Both the position numbers and the translations under genes were made by a program. From a virus, in IMG/VR virus record IMGVR_UViG_3300007276_000039, positions 21,682 through 85,681 of that record: a stretch of 64,000 bases of DNA; one strand, given 5' to 3'. Below are positions 50,679-58,202 of this stretch, piece after piece. Numbering within the stretch: the stretch's first letter is position 1; each line of letters starts with the position of its first letter. The notes under the pieces were generated by a model. The model was given only the letters and a program-made list of their open reading frames with translations. It ran no database searches and was not told the DNA's origin.

Positions 50679-52459
50679 CACATGTGCCCCCTTCGGCTGT
50701 TGATGATACCAACAGGGTCAAGCCCGAAGGTCTTAGCATCTGTCTCAAGGTTCTCAGTTGGGCCTTGTGGGTCTTCGTCATCAGTCGGTTTGACACCAGC
50801 AGGATGACCGGGTAAATCTGCGGCATCTGTCGCTGTCAAGTTTTTCTTTATTTTCGCTTCACGCTCTTTGGCTTGAATAAGCCGTCGCATGAGATTAAGC
50901 AACTCAATACGATGAAGACTGTTGCGAGCCTTAAGTATTTCACTTCGGTATCGCTCTTCACTCATCATAATGCTGGAAGAAGGAGAAGGCATAGCAGGCA
51001 CGCTGGATTGTGCCTGTGGCATCATAGGAGGAGAAGGAGGCATAGGAGCACGCATACGAGGCATACGAGGCATACGAGGACGACGCATACGACGAAGTGC
51101 CGGACGAGCCATTTGTCCACTTTGTCCAGCCATCAATCCACCGAGTCGTCCAGCACCCGTAGGGCCAGCGTAGTTGGAGCGGGCACCATACCTTGCGTGC
51201 GGTGAGAACGGTGTGCGAACATTGCCCAAGATTTTACGGGCCTCGGATTGTCCTTTGTACTGCGTGTACTTCTGCGGGTCTTTGGATAGCGGTTGCTTGG
51301 TTTGAATACCACGGTGGCTCATCTCAACCGATAGGTGTGGCTTCATCAGCCCCGTCTTTTTGCCGCTTTTGATACCACGCATCTGTGCTTTGAAGCGGCG
51401 CATCGTTGCACCAGCCCCACCGCTCATACCACCCGGTGGTGTCTTGAATTGTCCAGTAGATGGACGAAACTGTTGGCGTGCCTCACGCCGTCGTCGCCCT
51501 GCAATTGAGCGTGGAGTTTCACGCTTAAGCAGGCTACTCCAAGCATCCTCCATCGGCTCGCTGGCATTCTTTGTTCTAAAATCATCATCGGGTTCACCCA
51601 TTTGGGGGCCAATGAGTTGTCCGAGATAATTCAAATTAGTGTACAAACCTGCTATATTTGCGGCTACTTGAGCATGTGAAGGTGCATCACTGAGCATCCT
51701 CGTCATATCCGCATTTTGATGTTGGTCAAGGAATTGTTGTGGTACAGTATCCCCCTTACCTTGCATCATTGCATCCAAAACCAACAAAGAATTACGATGC
51801 TCCATTACCATGTCCATTGATGCCTGTGGATGAAGGTTTTCTTCGTGCATACCGCTTAGCGTTTCTGCATCTCCATGATGGTGGTTTTTGTAACCCATTG
51901 CATCCATCATTCCGCTGTTGACCAAGTTCTGTATCATTGGCGTTTCCATACCCATAATTTGGTCATACCACTCGTGATTGGGTGATTTGAATACCTCGTT
52001 TAAATTGAATGAAAACGGCTCTTCATCCTGCTTTAACAAACTACTCCAAGCATCTTCCATCGGCTCGCTCATGGCGATTGGGAGGCCGGGACTCATGGCT
52101 GAGCCTGTTCCACTCTTTGCCCCAGTAGCAAGGTCAAGAAGTGTACCCCGACTTCCAGCAGGGCCACCAGCCAAACCAATTTCACGCTCAGCATCACGCT
52201 TGTTGCCATCATCCAACGGGGATGGAGACTCTTCTCCGCTTAATCCTTGCGTGGCACGGATTTTGATGTGCTTAATTTTTGCACGCTTGGCTTTCTTCTC
52301 CTCAGCCTTGCGCTTCTTTTCCTCACGCTTTTGCTCGTTGTACTCCGGGTCGGACGGGCTGTACTTGGTTTCATCCTCGTTGGCCGAGGAGTACATTTTG
52401 TCCGACTCGCTACGAGGCGAGTACATGCGAGTATCGGAGCCACGACCCATCATTGGCAT
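50678..52459 (-). CDS. 593-residue protein with two copies of the recurrent SEPMEDAWSSLLK motif
   Basis: The N-terminus is highly charged (Lys/Glu-rich KKRKAEEKKAKRAKIKHIKI, coiled-coil or disordered). Two almost identical segments occur near residues 130 and 297 (SEPMEDAWSSLLK), encoded by DNA that is also nearly identical (52040-52072 and 51540-51572), so a recent duplication of the segment is likely. A basic Met/Arg/Pro-rich repeat (RMPRMPRMRAPMPP) lies around 460-485. The C-terminal part has helices (SEILKARNSLHRIELLNLMR) and acidic tail. Function is unknown; a virion internal protein is possible. Confidence 0.65.
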   Translation of the reverse strand: MPMMGRGSDTRMYSPRSESDKMYSSANEDETKYSPSDPEYNEQKREEKKRKAEEKKAKRAKIKHIKIRATQGLSGEESPSPLDDGNKRDAEREIGLAGGPAGSRGTLLDLATGAKSGTGSAMSPGLPIAMSEPMEDAWSSLLKQDEEPFSFNLNEVFKSPNHEWYDQIMGMETPMIQNLVNSGMMDAMGYKNHHHGDAETLSGMHEENLHPQASMDMVMEHRNSLLVLDAMMQGKGDTVPQQFLDQHQNADMTRMLSDAPSHAQVAANIAGLYTNLNYLGQLIGPQMGEPDDDFRTKNASEPMEDAWSSLLKRETPRSIAGRRRREARQQFRPSTGQFKTPPGGMSGGAGATMRRFKAQMRGIKSGKKTGLMKPHLSVEMSHRGIQTKQPLSKDPQKYTQYKGQSEARKILGNVRTPFSPHARYGARSNYAGPTGAGRLGGLMAGQSGQMARPALRRMRRPRMPRMPRMRAPMPPSPPMMPQAQSSVPAMPSPSSSIMMSEERYRSEILKARNSLHRIELLNLMRRLIQAKEREAKIKKNLTATDAADLPGHPAGVKPTDDEDPQGPTENLETDAKTFGLDPVGIINSRRGHM

Positions 52460-53136
52460 TATTCAACCCCCATGTTTTCTTGCAACTGCTTCTTAATTCG
52501 CATCCATGTGTCGGGGCTTTCCTTACCCAACTCCACTTGCAAAATGTTGAATGTTTGATTGACCTGCTGGCCGTCGCTCTTGGCACCCCATTGGTCTTGA
52601 AATCGCAGGAGGTCTTTGACAGTCTCACGCACTTCTTTATGTAGAGCCACAGCATCTCGCACGAATCCGTCTTCATGAACTGTACCTTCATCCAACAACT
52701 CACTGAGTTTATGATTTAATTTCTCAGCATTTGAACGAAGAAGTGTAATTTCACTTCCAGCCGTGAGAGCGACTTCAATGGCGGCAGACTTCTGCACGAG
52801 TGGTTGGAAGTGATGTCGCATATGGTGGTACACATTGTCCTCGGAAATACCCATCTCTTGAGCAATGTGTTCACTTACGCTTCCATCCTCAAAGTAAGCA
52901 CGCTCATACTCGCTTCGCATGGGAGTGACACACAGCGCACAGTCGGTGTTTGCGGCCATGTGGTAGTCGCCCATGTGGTTGCGGAAATGACGGTCTGCGG
53001 TATTGCTTCTCCACCCCATATCTTTGTCCAGTTGACGGGCAGAAATGAAGCCTTGAAGCATTTGCTCTTCAAGTGAATCACGGTCTTCATGCGTGCAAAA
53101 CGCACATGAGCGCTTCGTGACTCGCTCCCCCGCCAT
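52459..53136 (-). CDS. possible terminase small subunit / DNA-binding protein with zinc knuckles
   Basis: A 225-residue protein, first gene of the packaging block. It holds two similar modules: residues ~10-55 with CAFC ... H-x-x-N-H-M (SARQLDKDMGWRSNTADRHF) and ~65-115 with CALC ... H (VSEHIAQEMGISEDNVYHHM). Each pairs a Cys knuckle with a helix-turn-helix and distal His residues. The rest is coiled-coil-like (RSNAEKLNHKLSELLDEG) with QVNQTFNILQVEL at the end. Small terminases have an N-terminal helix-turn-helix plus oligomerising helices and sit near the large subunit, which fits, but no direct family match can be claimed. It may instead regulate the divergent gene. Confidence 0.55.
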   Translation of the reverse strand: MAGERVTKRSCAFCTHEDRDSLEEQMLQGFISARQLDKDMGWRSNTADRHFRNHMGDYHMAANTDCALCVTPMRSEYERAYFEDGSVSEHIAQEMGISEDNVYHHMRHHFQPLVQKSAAIEVALTAGSEITLLRSNAEKLNHKLSELLDEGTVHEDGFVRDAVALHKEVRETVKDLLRFQDQWGAKSDGQQVNQTFNILQVELGKESPDTWMRIKKQLQENMGVE

Positions 53137-53157
53137 GGCGGTGTTAGGAAGTAGGGA

Positions 53158-53164
53158 TTAAAAA
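53158..53164. promoter_or_regulatory. bidirectional archaeal-type TATA element
   Basis: TTAAAAA (TTTTTAA on the other strand) is centred at 53161, 26 bases before the plus-strand ATG at 53187 and 25 bases before the minus-strand ATG at 53136. Archaeal TATA boxes are centred about 26 bases from the transcription start, so both transcripts would be leaderless or nearly so. A purine-rich BRE-like GTAGGGA flanks it for the plus direction. Confidence 0.55.
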
Positions 53165-53186
53165 CAATTGCGAATGAAACAAATTT

Positions 53187-53447
53187 ATGCGGAGGATGCC
53201 GAGGGTTGCAAAAGTGCCTCTCAACTACGATACAATTCGTAGTCTCACCAACGCTGTGAAGGACATAGCAACGGGACAACATGCACCCGAAATACTTCGT
53301 GACGAGCGTGCTCGTATTTGTGGTACATGTCCCTTTGGTGGTGGAAAAAAACGATGTACACAGTGTGGTTGTTTTATCAAAACCAAAACAGCACTCCTTT
53401 CGTCGGAATGTCCGATTGGTAAATGGCCGTCATCTCGTAATGCGTGA
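53187..53447 (+). CDS. small zinc-binding protein, divergent from the packaging operon
   Basis: An 86-residue protein. The N-terminus is amphipathic and basic (RVAKVPLNYDTIRSLTNAVK). The C-terminal half has CGTCP, then CTQCGCFIKTKTALLSSECP followed by IGKW, a six-Cys pattern that recurs in short phage proteins (C-x-x-C ... C-x-x-C-G-C ... K ... CP-x-GKW), probably zinc-binding. The first ATG is used because it suits the TATA position; an in-frame ATG three codons on is preceded by GGAGG at zero spacing. Its 3' end overlaps the convergent minus-strand TM gene by 18 bases. Confidence 0.65.
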   Translation: MRRMPRVAKVPLNYDTIRSLTNAVKDIATGQHAPEILRDERARICGTCPFGGGKKRCTQCGCFIKTKTALLSSECPIGKWPSSRNA

Positions 53448-53675
53448 ATAAACAGCCGTCAAAAAGACAAGCGTTCCAGCCAGCCCCACCAATAGGTAGG
53501 AGGCATTGGTAGAACCAATTTCATTTCCTTTTAAGAAAAGCAACATAGTCAAAGTGATAATGGCAGAAAGAATCTGTACCATTATCATGTCCACAATAAC
53601 ACTGCGATTTGGGTTCATCACATTGAGTGATGTAGCCGCAAAAGATTGCCCAAGCATCATACTTCTATCCATCAT
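53430..53675 (-). CDS. small membrane protein, two TM segments
   Basis: An 81-residue protein, with two hydrophobic stretches (residues ~28-47, VDMIMVQILSAIITLTMLLF, and ~60-77, YLLVGLAGTLVFLTAVYS) separated by a short charged loop. It could be a holin-like or membrane-anchoring protein. It is the last gene of the operon that begins at 56949 with two other membrane proteins and the GTPase. It overlaps its upstream gene as ATGATG and the convergent zinc gene by 18 bases. Confidence 0.6.
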   Translation of the reverse strand: MMDRSMMLGQSFAATSLNVMNPNRSVIVDMIMVQILSAIITLTMLLFLKGNEIGSTNASYLLVGLAGTLVFLTAVYSRITR

Positions 53676-54301
53676 CTCATCCCCATTAGTCCTCGTGCGA
53701 CACTACCAACACCGCCACCGACTTTTTCCATCATACCTTCATCAGCCAATGCCGCTGAAAGCGCACCACTCATCATGTTCTGTTGTGAGTATGCGGCAAT
53801 TTGCGACTGTCCCTGCTCGGCCAGTGTGATGTTTTGTTGTGCACCACTTTGCAAGGTATTGAACTCAGCCTTGATGTTTTCAGCACTCATAGTTTGAAGG
53901 TGCTGAGGCAACTTCGTAATGTCCATTTTGAGATTGCCATCGCCGTCTTCAGTGAACACCGCATTCTTCATGACTTCAAGCACGCTGAAACTCACGAGGT
54001 TGTTGAGCATCTGTACCAGCGTAGCCATTTGTTGACTTGCAATGAATCTGTCCATAGGAACAATACCACGGAGCAACATAATTTGCATTTCAATCTCCGA
54101 TGGTGGTGCAACTGGTTGTTGCCCCCATTGTGCTGATGCTCCCCCAGTCATTCCTTGCATGAATGGACTTGCGGCGGCTTGACCGAAGGGACTTTGTTGT
54201 GCGGGCCATGGCTGTTGGTTGCCTGATACACCTAAATTCAAAGCACCATTATTCATTGGTGATTGATTGTTATTTCCGCCAAGCCCTAACATGTCACTCA
54301 T
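53672..54301 (-). CDS. Gln/Met/Gly-rich protein of unknown function
   Basis: About 209 residues from the ATG at 54301, preceded by GGGGGGA, overlapping the upstream stop by eight bases. The N-terminus is Asn/Gly/Gln-rich and probably disordered. The middle (residues ~70-125) has helices IMLLRGIVPMDRFIASQQMA and MLNNLVSFSVLEVM; the C-terminus is Ala/Met-rich (MMSGALSAALADEGMME). No family is recognised. The operon context suggests a link with the GTPase/membrane module, or a minor virion protein. Confidence 0.55.
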   Translation of the reverse strand: MSDMLGLGGNNNQSPMNNGALNLGVSGNQQPWPAQQSPFGQAAASPFMQGMTGGASAQWGQQPVAPPSEIEMQIMLLRGIVPMDRFIASQQMATLVQMLNNLVSFSVLEVMKNAVFTEDGDGNLKMDITKLPQHLQTMSAENIKAEFNTLQSGAQQNITLAEQGQSQIAAYSQQNMMSGALSAALADEGMMEKVGGGVGSVARGLMGMR

Positions 54302-55226
54302 TCCCCCCAAGGGGTTCTTGTTCAAGAGCGTTTTGATTGCCCATCATATTTTGAAAAGCCTGTGTAGGTTGATTCATCATGGCGATTTCATGTTCAAAAA
54401 TACGCAAATCAAACACCACCATCGTAACATCATTTTGCTTATTCACAGGGTTTTGGTAGTGTATGATGTTGATACCTTTGGTTTTCTTTGCATCGTGCAT
54501 CAATTGTTGGAAGAAAGGCTCATATTTTTCAAGCATGGGTGGGGTAGGGTCTTTTCTTGTAATGCTGGCCACTGGAACAGTTACCACACTTACCCCACGC
54601 TTAACATGGTCACGAAGTCGGCGTGGATTGTTTTCACGCACTTTTTCTTCTTCCGCTTCCCACTTGCATAGCAAATGAAACAGGTGGAGATGTTCGGGAC
54701 AGTATGTGCCACGCATTTTGCGTCCACTGGTGACCTTGTCCTTAGCAATGAAAGCCTCAGCCTCACCAGTGACAGGATTTTGCCAGTACATCTCCCAAAG
54801 ACTACGCCCATTGTCCTCATCGGAAATCTTAGCGTACAAATTGTCATGTTGAATAAGAGTAGCACAATCGCAACCGTCCACGACGCACACATGTGTTTGC
54901 TTGTCGTATCGGTGTTTGCGACCAAATAACCAACGAACAGGATTGAGAATGTGTCGCTTTGACGGCATAAGTAGTTTGTATGCTTGCTTGATGTCTTTAC
55001 GACGAGCCTTGTGTGGGTCGGGATGGCGTGAAGGATAGAAGTTCACTTTCGGGACTTGGAGATTTTGCTCCCCTGCTACAGCCTGCATTTGTTGTTGCGC
55101 TGTGGCTTGCTCCATGAGTGCCGCATGAGATAATCCAGCATTTCCTTGTTGTGCAAGAGCATACAAGTGAGCGTTATTTGCATCACCGAGTGTTTGTTGT
55201 TGTTGTGGTCGTGTAAAGTTCATCAT
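54294..55226 (-). CDS. unknown protein with Cys/His metal site
   Basis: A 310-residue protein. The N-terminus is Gln-rich (HLYALAQQGNAG ... EQATAQQQMQAV). Around 105-190 there is HVCVVDGCDCATLIQHDN and later YCPEHLHLFHLLCKW, a Cys/His set that could bind zinc between two lobes. A basic stretch (RRKDIKQAYKLL and PSKRHILNPVRWLFGRKHRY) precedes it. The C-terminal region contains EHEIAMMNQPTQAFQNMM. GGTGAT lies before ATGATG; the start overlaps the AbrB-like gene's stop. I do not recognise it. Confidence 0.55.
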   Translation of the reverse strand: MMNFTRPQQQQTLGDANNAHLYALAQQGNAGLSHAALMEQATAQQQMQAVAGEQNLQVPKVNFYPSRHPDPHKARRKDIKQAYKLLMPSKRHILNPVRWLFGRKHRYDKQTHVCVVDGCDCATLIQHDNLYAKISDEDNGRSLWEMYWQNPVTGEAEAFIAKDKVTSGRKMRGTYCPEHLHLFHLLCKWEAEEEKVRENNPRRLRDHVKRGVSVVTVPVASITRKDPTPPMLEKYEPFFQQLMHDAKKTKGINIIHYQNPVNKQNDVTMVVFDLRIFEHEIAMMNQPTQAFQNMMGNQNALEQEPLGGNE

Positions 55227-55393
55227 TGTTCATCACCTACAAATTGTGCCGCATATCCTTCATCTGTGCGTATCAGTTCCCATTTTATTTTTGCACCCTT
55301 CTCAAGTCCCATCAATTCTGCAATCCACATAGGGATAACCGTGCGAACACTGTTGCTCGTTTGTCCCACTGATGCTACTGTTGTTTTTGTCAT
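55223..55393 (-). CDS. AbrB/SpoVT-type swapped-hairpin DNA-binding protein
   Basis: 56 residues from the ATG at 55393 (GGTGGG three bases upstream; the longer frame overlaps the GTPase gene). The sequence TKTTVASVGQTSNSVRTVIP followed by WIAELMGLEKGAKIKWELI matches the AbrB swapped-hairpin fold: N-terminal strand, the R-T/V-x-[IV]-P signature, a helix with G-[LV]-x-x-G and a final strand. Archaeal genomes and viruses carry many such short regulators. It dimerises and binds operator DNA. It lies directly behind the GTPase, so it may regulate this operon. Confidence 0.75.
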   Translation of the reverse strand: MTKTTVASVGQTSNSVRTVIPMWIAELMGLEKGAKIKWELIRTDEGYAAQFVGDEQ

Positions 55394-55401
55394 TTTCCCA
55401 C

Positions 55402-56118
55402 CTACGATGTTAAGAGATTTACCATGGTTGCATCCACATTCCACCCGATTCTTGTCGCCATAAACGAGCGACGAGTGGGTACACCTGCTTTTTGCAAGCG
55501 AATAAGGTCATCACGGAATGCGTCAAAGATTTTATGTTCACCGATGCGGTCTTGTTGCCAAAGCATAACCGCAGTTTCGTCAAAAAAACGGTCGGCTTTG
55601 TTGGCTACCAACATAATGAGTTTAGGAACATACTTCTTGCCTTTCCACCGGCTTTTGAAATTACGATAGCGATATTGGCGATTGATAACCGCATCCACGA
55701 AATACTTGAAGCCAGCAATTTGCTGTAGGGCTTCATCCCCTCCTTTGATGGCTCGGTCATCAAACATGTAAATGACACACTCCACTTGGCGTGCCACCAT
55801 GTCATCAATCCATAAATTCCAAAATCGTTCTTGACCTCCAACATCCGATGAAAAGACGACCCTCTTTTCACCCTTCCACGATACACGCTTGCGTGTTGGT
55901 TTAGGGAGCATATGCCGTCCGAGCATTTTGAAGTGTGTTGTGCGTTCTTCTTCGGGTATCTCTTCCATTTCACCCGGAGTTGTCATGTATCGGTCAAGAG
56001 TCGTTTTACCAGTTAATCCTGCGCCGTAAATACCGACCTTGCGTGGCCTCCACGCATTGAAGACCGCTTTACCCCACACCATCGCTCCAACGACCGCTGT
56101 ACTCGCTGGCTCAACCAT
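55402..56118 (-). CDS. Arf/Ras-like small GTPase
   Basis: A 238-residue protein with the complete small-GTPase motif set: P-loop G32-AGLTGK-T39, switch-I threonines T60/T61, G3 as DVGGQERF (92-99; the Arf/G-alpha type D-x-G-G-Q with the catalytic Gln), and G4 NKAD (173-176). The strand before G4 (PKLIMLVA) and the helix pattern fit. Eukaryotic and archaeal Arf/Ras proteins act as membrane-linked switches. Here a hydrophobic N-terminus (VEPASTAVVGAMVWGKAVF) could touch membrane. The two preceding genes encode TM proteins. G5 is not the classic SAK; a T-R-I-G segment at ~217 may take its place. The start overlaps the upstream stop by eight bases. Confidence 0.85.
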   Translation of the reverse strand: MVEPASTAVVGAMVWGKAVFNAWRPRKVGIYGAGLTGKTTLDRYMTTPGEMEEIPEEERTTHFKMLGRHMLPKPTRKRVSWKGEKRVVFSSDVGGQERFWNLWIDDMVARQVECVIYMFDDRAIKGGDEALQQIAGFKYFVDAVINRQYRYRNFKSRWKGKKYVPKLIMLVANKADRFFDETAVMLWQQDRIGEHKIFDAFRDDLIRLQKAGVPTRRSFMATRIGWNVDATMVNLLTS

Positions 56119-56386
56119 TGAAAAGCCCCCAAAGCCAATCTGCGAAGTCTTGTGCCTTGCCCCAAGCCCATTCTACTGTGTTTTCCCATGCTGATTCACC
56201 TGTTTGAAGTTCCCAATAACTGGTTAAGAGTATCGCCACGCTCACAAAAAGCACTGTTCGTATCCACCCTACACCTCTTTCGTAATAATTGTCCAGTGTG
56301 TTTTGGGTGTGCATCGCACGAAGTGTAGCCTCAGTAGAATCGTCTGTAGGCGTTTTGAAAATGCGTCCCAAAACATCACCACTCAT
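56111..56386 (-). CDS. single-TM protein upstream of the GTPase
   Basis: A 91-residue protein with one membrane segment (residues ~41-58, GWIRTVLFVSVAILLTSYW) followed by a Trp-rich amphipathic tail (SAWENTVEWAWGKAQDFADW). The first 35 residues are polar. Trp-rich amphipathic ends often lie on membranes. It overlaps the GTPase start by eight bases, so the two are probably translated together. This could be the membrane anchor or effector of the GTPase. Confidence 0.6.
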   Translation of the reverse strand: MSGDVLGRIFKTPTDDSTEATLRAMHTQNTLDNYYERGVGWIRTVLFVSVAILLTSYWELQTGESAWENTVEWAWGKAQDFADWLWGLFNG

Positions 56387-56949
56387 TCATTTTTGAATCG
56401 CTTATCGGGTGTGCCGTCTTGCTTGAGTGGAACTTCCTCATCTTGCTTGATACCAAGGTTGACTGGTGTTTTGATTTCAGCCGAATGCTTAGGTGGATTG
56501 CTAATGAGTTTGTTTTCTTGTTGTTGCACAAGTGAAGGTGAACCACCGGGTACACCCCACGAGGGTGGCATTTTGCCGGGGTTTTGCTCCATCCAACGCA
56601 ACTCCTGTTCAAGTTGTGCTTCTTGCATACGAAGTTCCATTTCCGACCTGCGGTTATCAAATTGATACTGCATTGAACGGTATCGGCCCTGCCGCTCCCT
56701 TTCCATGTTTTGAACTCGTACACGCTCTTGCATGTTTTGTTCAAAGAACATTTTGAAGAAGTAGTACGCTATTCCTTGCACGAAGAAAGCGGCCATGGCG
56801 TATGTAAAACCGTTTACCATCGGGTCGTTTGTGTTTAACCACATGTCTGCGTCAAACAGACCAATCGCTAATCCCACGAGTGCGGATTGAGCGAGAATTA
56901 GGCCCATAAGTCGGATTTCAGCGTCGGATGTGTTGCTACCTTGTTGCAT
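56383..56949 (-). CDS. membrane protein with coiled-coil tail, first gene of the GTPase operon
   Basis: About 188 residues from the ATG at 56949, with GGTGAGG four bases upstream; a GTG three codons earlier is less likely. Two hydrophobic segments (residues ~15-32, IRLMGLILAQSALVGLAIGL, and ~45-65, NGFTYAMAAFFVQGIAYYFF) flank a short DADMWLNTNDP loop. A long charged coiled coil follows (EQNMQERVRVQNMERERQGR, EMELRMQEAQLEQELRWMEQ), then a Pro-rich tail. The coiled coil would protrude into the cell and could bind the GTPase or other virion proteins. It is preceded by the promoter and palindrome region. Confidence 0.65.
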   Translation of the reverse strand: MQQGSNTSDAEIRLMGLILAQSALVGLAIGLFDADMWLNTNDPMVNGFTYAMAAFFVQGIAYYFFKMFFEQNMQERVRVQNMERERQGRYRSMQYQFDNRRSEMELRMQEAQLEQELRWMEQNPGKMPPSWGVPGGSPSLVQQQENKLISNPPKHSAEIKTPVNLGIKQDEEVPLKQDGTPDKRFKNE

Positions 56950-57170
56950 TGTCCTCACCTTTGGTCAATTGAATGGTCAATATAAGCGTTTCGCTTTCCT
57001 CACTTTAGTCAAAACTTCACTCACTTTTTTTGACCCCCCAAGTTTACCTCATTTATTCACTATCCCTATACTACTATTATATTGAGAGTAGGGGTACTGA
57101 GTAAAGTGAGTATTTCATTTACCTCATTTTAGGTGAAGTGAAGTTTGAGGAAAGTGAGGTAAGTGAATAC
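56950..57170. promoter_or_regulatory. intergenic control region with palindromic TCACTT/CCTCA repeats and a TATA box
   Basis: Minus-strand CTTATATTG at 56986-56978, about 30 bases before the ATG at 56949, fits an archaeal TATA box with a purine-rich CGAAACG BRE-like flank. Two imperfect inverted copies of a ~24-base element lie at 56998-57024 (plus strand CCTCACTTTAGTCAAAACTT) and 57135-57159 (its reverse complement), with direct repeats TTTACCTCATTT at 57043-57054 and 57118-57129, and further TCACT/AGTGA units. An AT-rich stretch (57068-57083) lies near the centre. It may bind a repressor, such as the AbrB-like protein of the operon, or serve as a replication origin. Confidence 0.55.
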
Positions 57171-58202
57171 TCACAATTCCCGAAGGGTTCCCTTGTCTTT
57201 GAAGTGCCGTGCCCTGTTTTCATGCTCGCCTTCAAGGGTCAATTTGCCGCCCTCGGTGTGGCTGATGTCCTTATGGTCGTGGCTACCGTAGATGCCACGG
57301 CGACGGCGTTCACGGTTCAACTCCTCCCGATACTTCACCCGCTCCGGCGTGGACTCGTACTTCTTGTCGTACTCCAACTTGTGCCGCTTGGCTTCGGGGC
57401 TTACACGCTCTTTGAGCAGTTGAAAGGCGATGTCCATGGGTTCGCTGGCGTACAACAGGTCTTCGGTTGGAATGTTGAGGCGTTGTTGGTTTTGACTCCA
57501 TTGGCGGGTATCATCACGAATTGAATCAAGAGCATGGGGGTCGGTAATGTCCGGTATCATCAAGTGCTCATCTGTCAAAACAGGCGGGAGGCCAATTCTC
57601 ATCATTTGACGAGCAATTGATTGTTGTTTTCCGCTCAGTTGGTCAGGAGTGAAACCACTGGATGGAAAAAGAGAGCGAGCCGCTACTCTCAAATCGGGAT
57701 AATGTACAGGTTTGTTGAACACTGGCATAATGTTGCTTTCGTCCACATCGCCGTAAATGATGCCTTCTGTTTGTAGATTATTTGAAAATCGTTGTGGTGT
57801 AGTGTCTCTACCCTCAAAGGCGTACATTTGGAGATTGCGAGGTCTATTGCCCCTGCCTATTTTGTAAGAGCGAGGTAAATCGGCTTCTGTTCCACTATTA
57901 AACATGTTAGGATTCATTGAAAACGCTTGAAACGGGTACACATGGCGACCCATGAGTGGTTCGGTATGTCCCAGTTCAGTGGTTGATAAGGGCAAATTTG
58001 TGTTCATTCCCATACTTGCTAAATCGTGTTTAAAATTGACATTCGTAGGAGTGGTCAACGCTCTCGCCTCAGCAGGTGTGTTGTAGTCTGTAGGTTGCAC
58101 ACGCATGGAATGAAAACCCGGATGAGGATTGTACATCACATCGTCAAGGTAGTCCAAGTATTCTTGACGCAAAGGGGATTTGATGACCAACACGGGCTTC
58201 AT
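57171..58202 (-). CDS. unknown protein with the recurrent SEPMDIAFQLLK motif
   Basis: A 343-residue protein. It begins MKPVLVIKSPLRQEYLDYLD. The centre is Pro/Asn/Asp-rich with few predicted structures (HVYPFQAFSMNPNMFNSGTE). Near residues 250-262 is ASEPMDIAFQLLKERVSPEA, a clear copy of the short motif. The C-terminus is highly charged and basic (ERVKYREELNRERRRRGIYG then HDHKDIS) and may bind DNA. Its start overlaps the next gene by ATGA. No family is recognised; a virion-internal protein is possible. Confidence 0.6.
   Translation of the reverse strand: MKPVLVIKSPLRQEYLDYLDDVMYNPHPGFHSMRVQPTDYNTPAEARALTTPTNVNFKHDLASMGMNTNLPLSTTELGHTEPLMGRHVYPFQAFSMNPNMFNSGTEADLPRSYKIGRGNRPRNLQMYAFEGRDTTPQRFSNNLQTEGIIYGDVDESNIMPVFNKPVHYPDLRVAARSLFPSSGFTPDQLSGKQQSIARQMMRIGLPPVLTDEHLMIPDITDPHALDSIRDDTRQWSQNQQRLNIPTEDLLYASEPMDIAFQLLKERVSPEAKRHKLEYDKKYESTPERVKYREELNRERRRRGIYGSHDHKDISHTEGGKLTLEGEHENRARHFKDKGTLREL

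Noticed and set aside
55394-55444. Longer AbrB-like protein starting MECGCN
   Set aside because: It overlaps the end of the GTPase gene and lacks a ribosome site; the ATG at 55393 has GGTGGG upstream.
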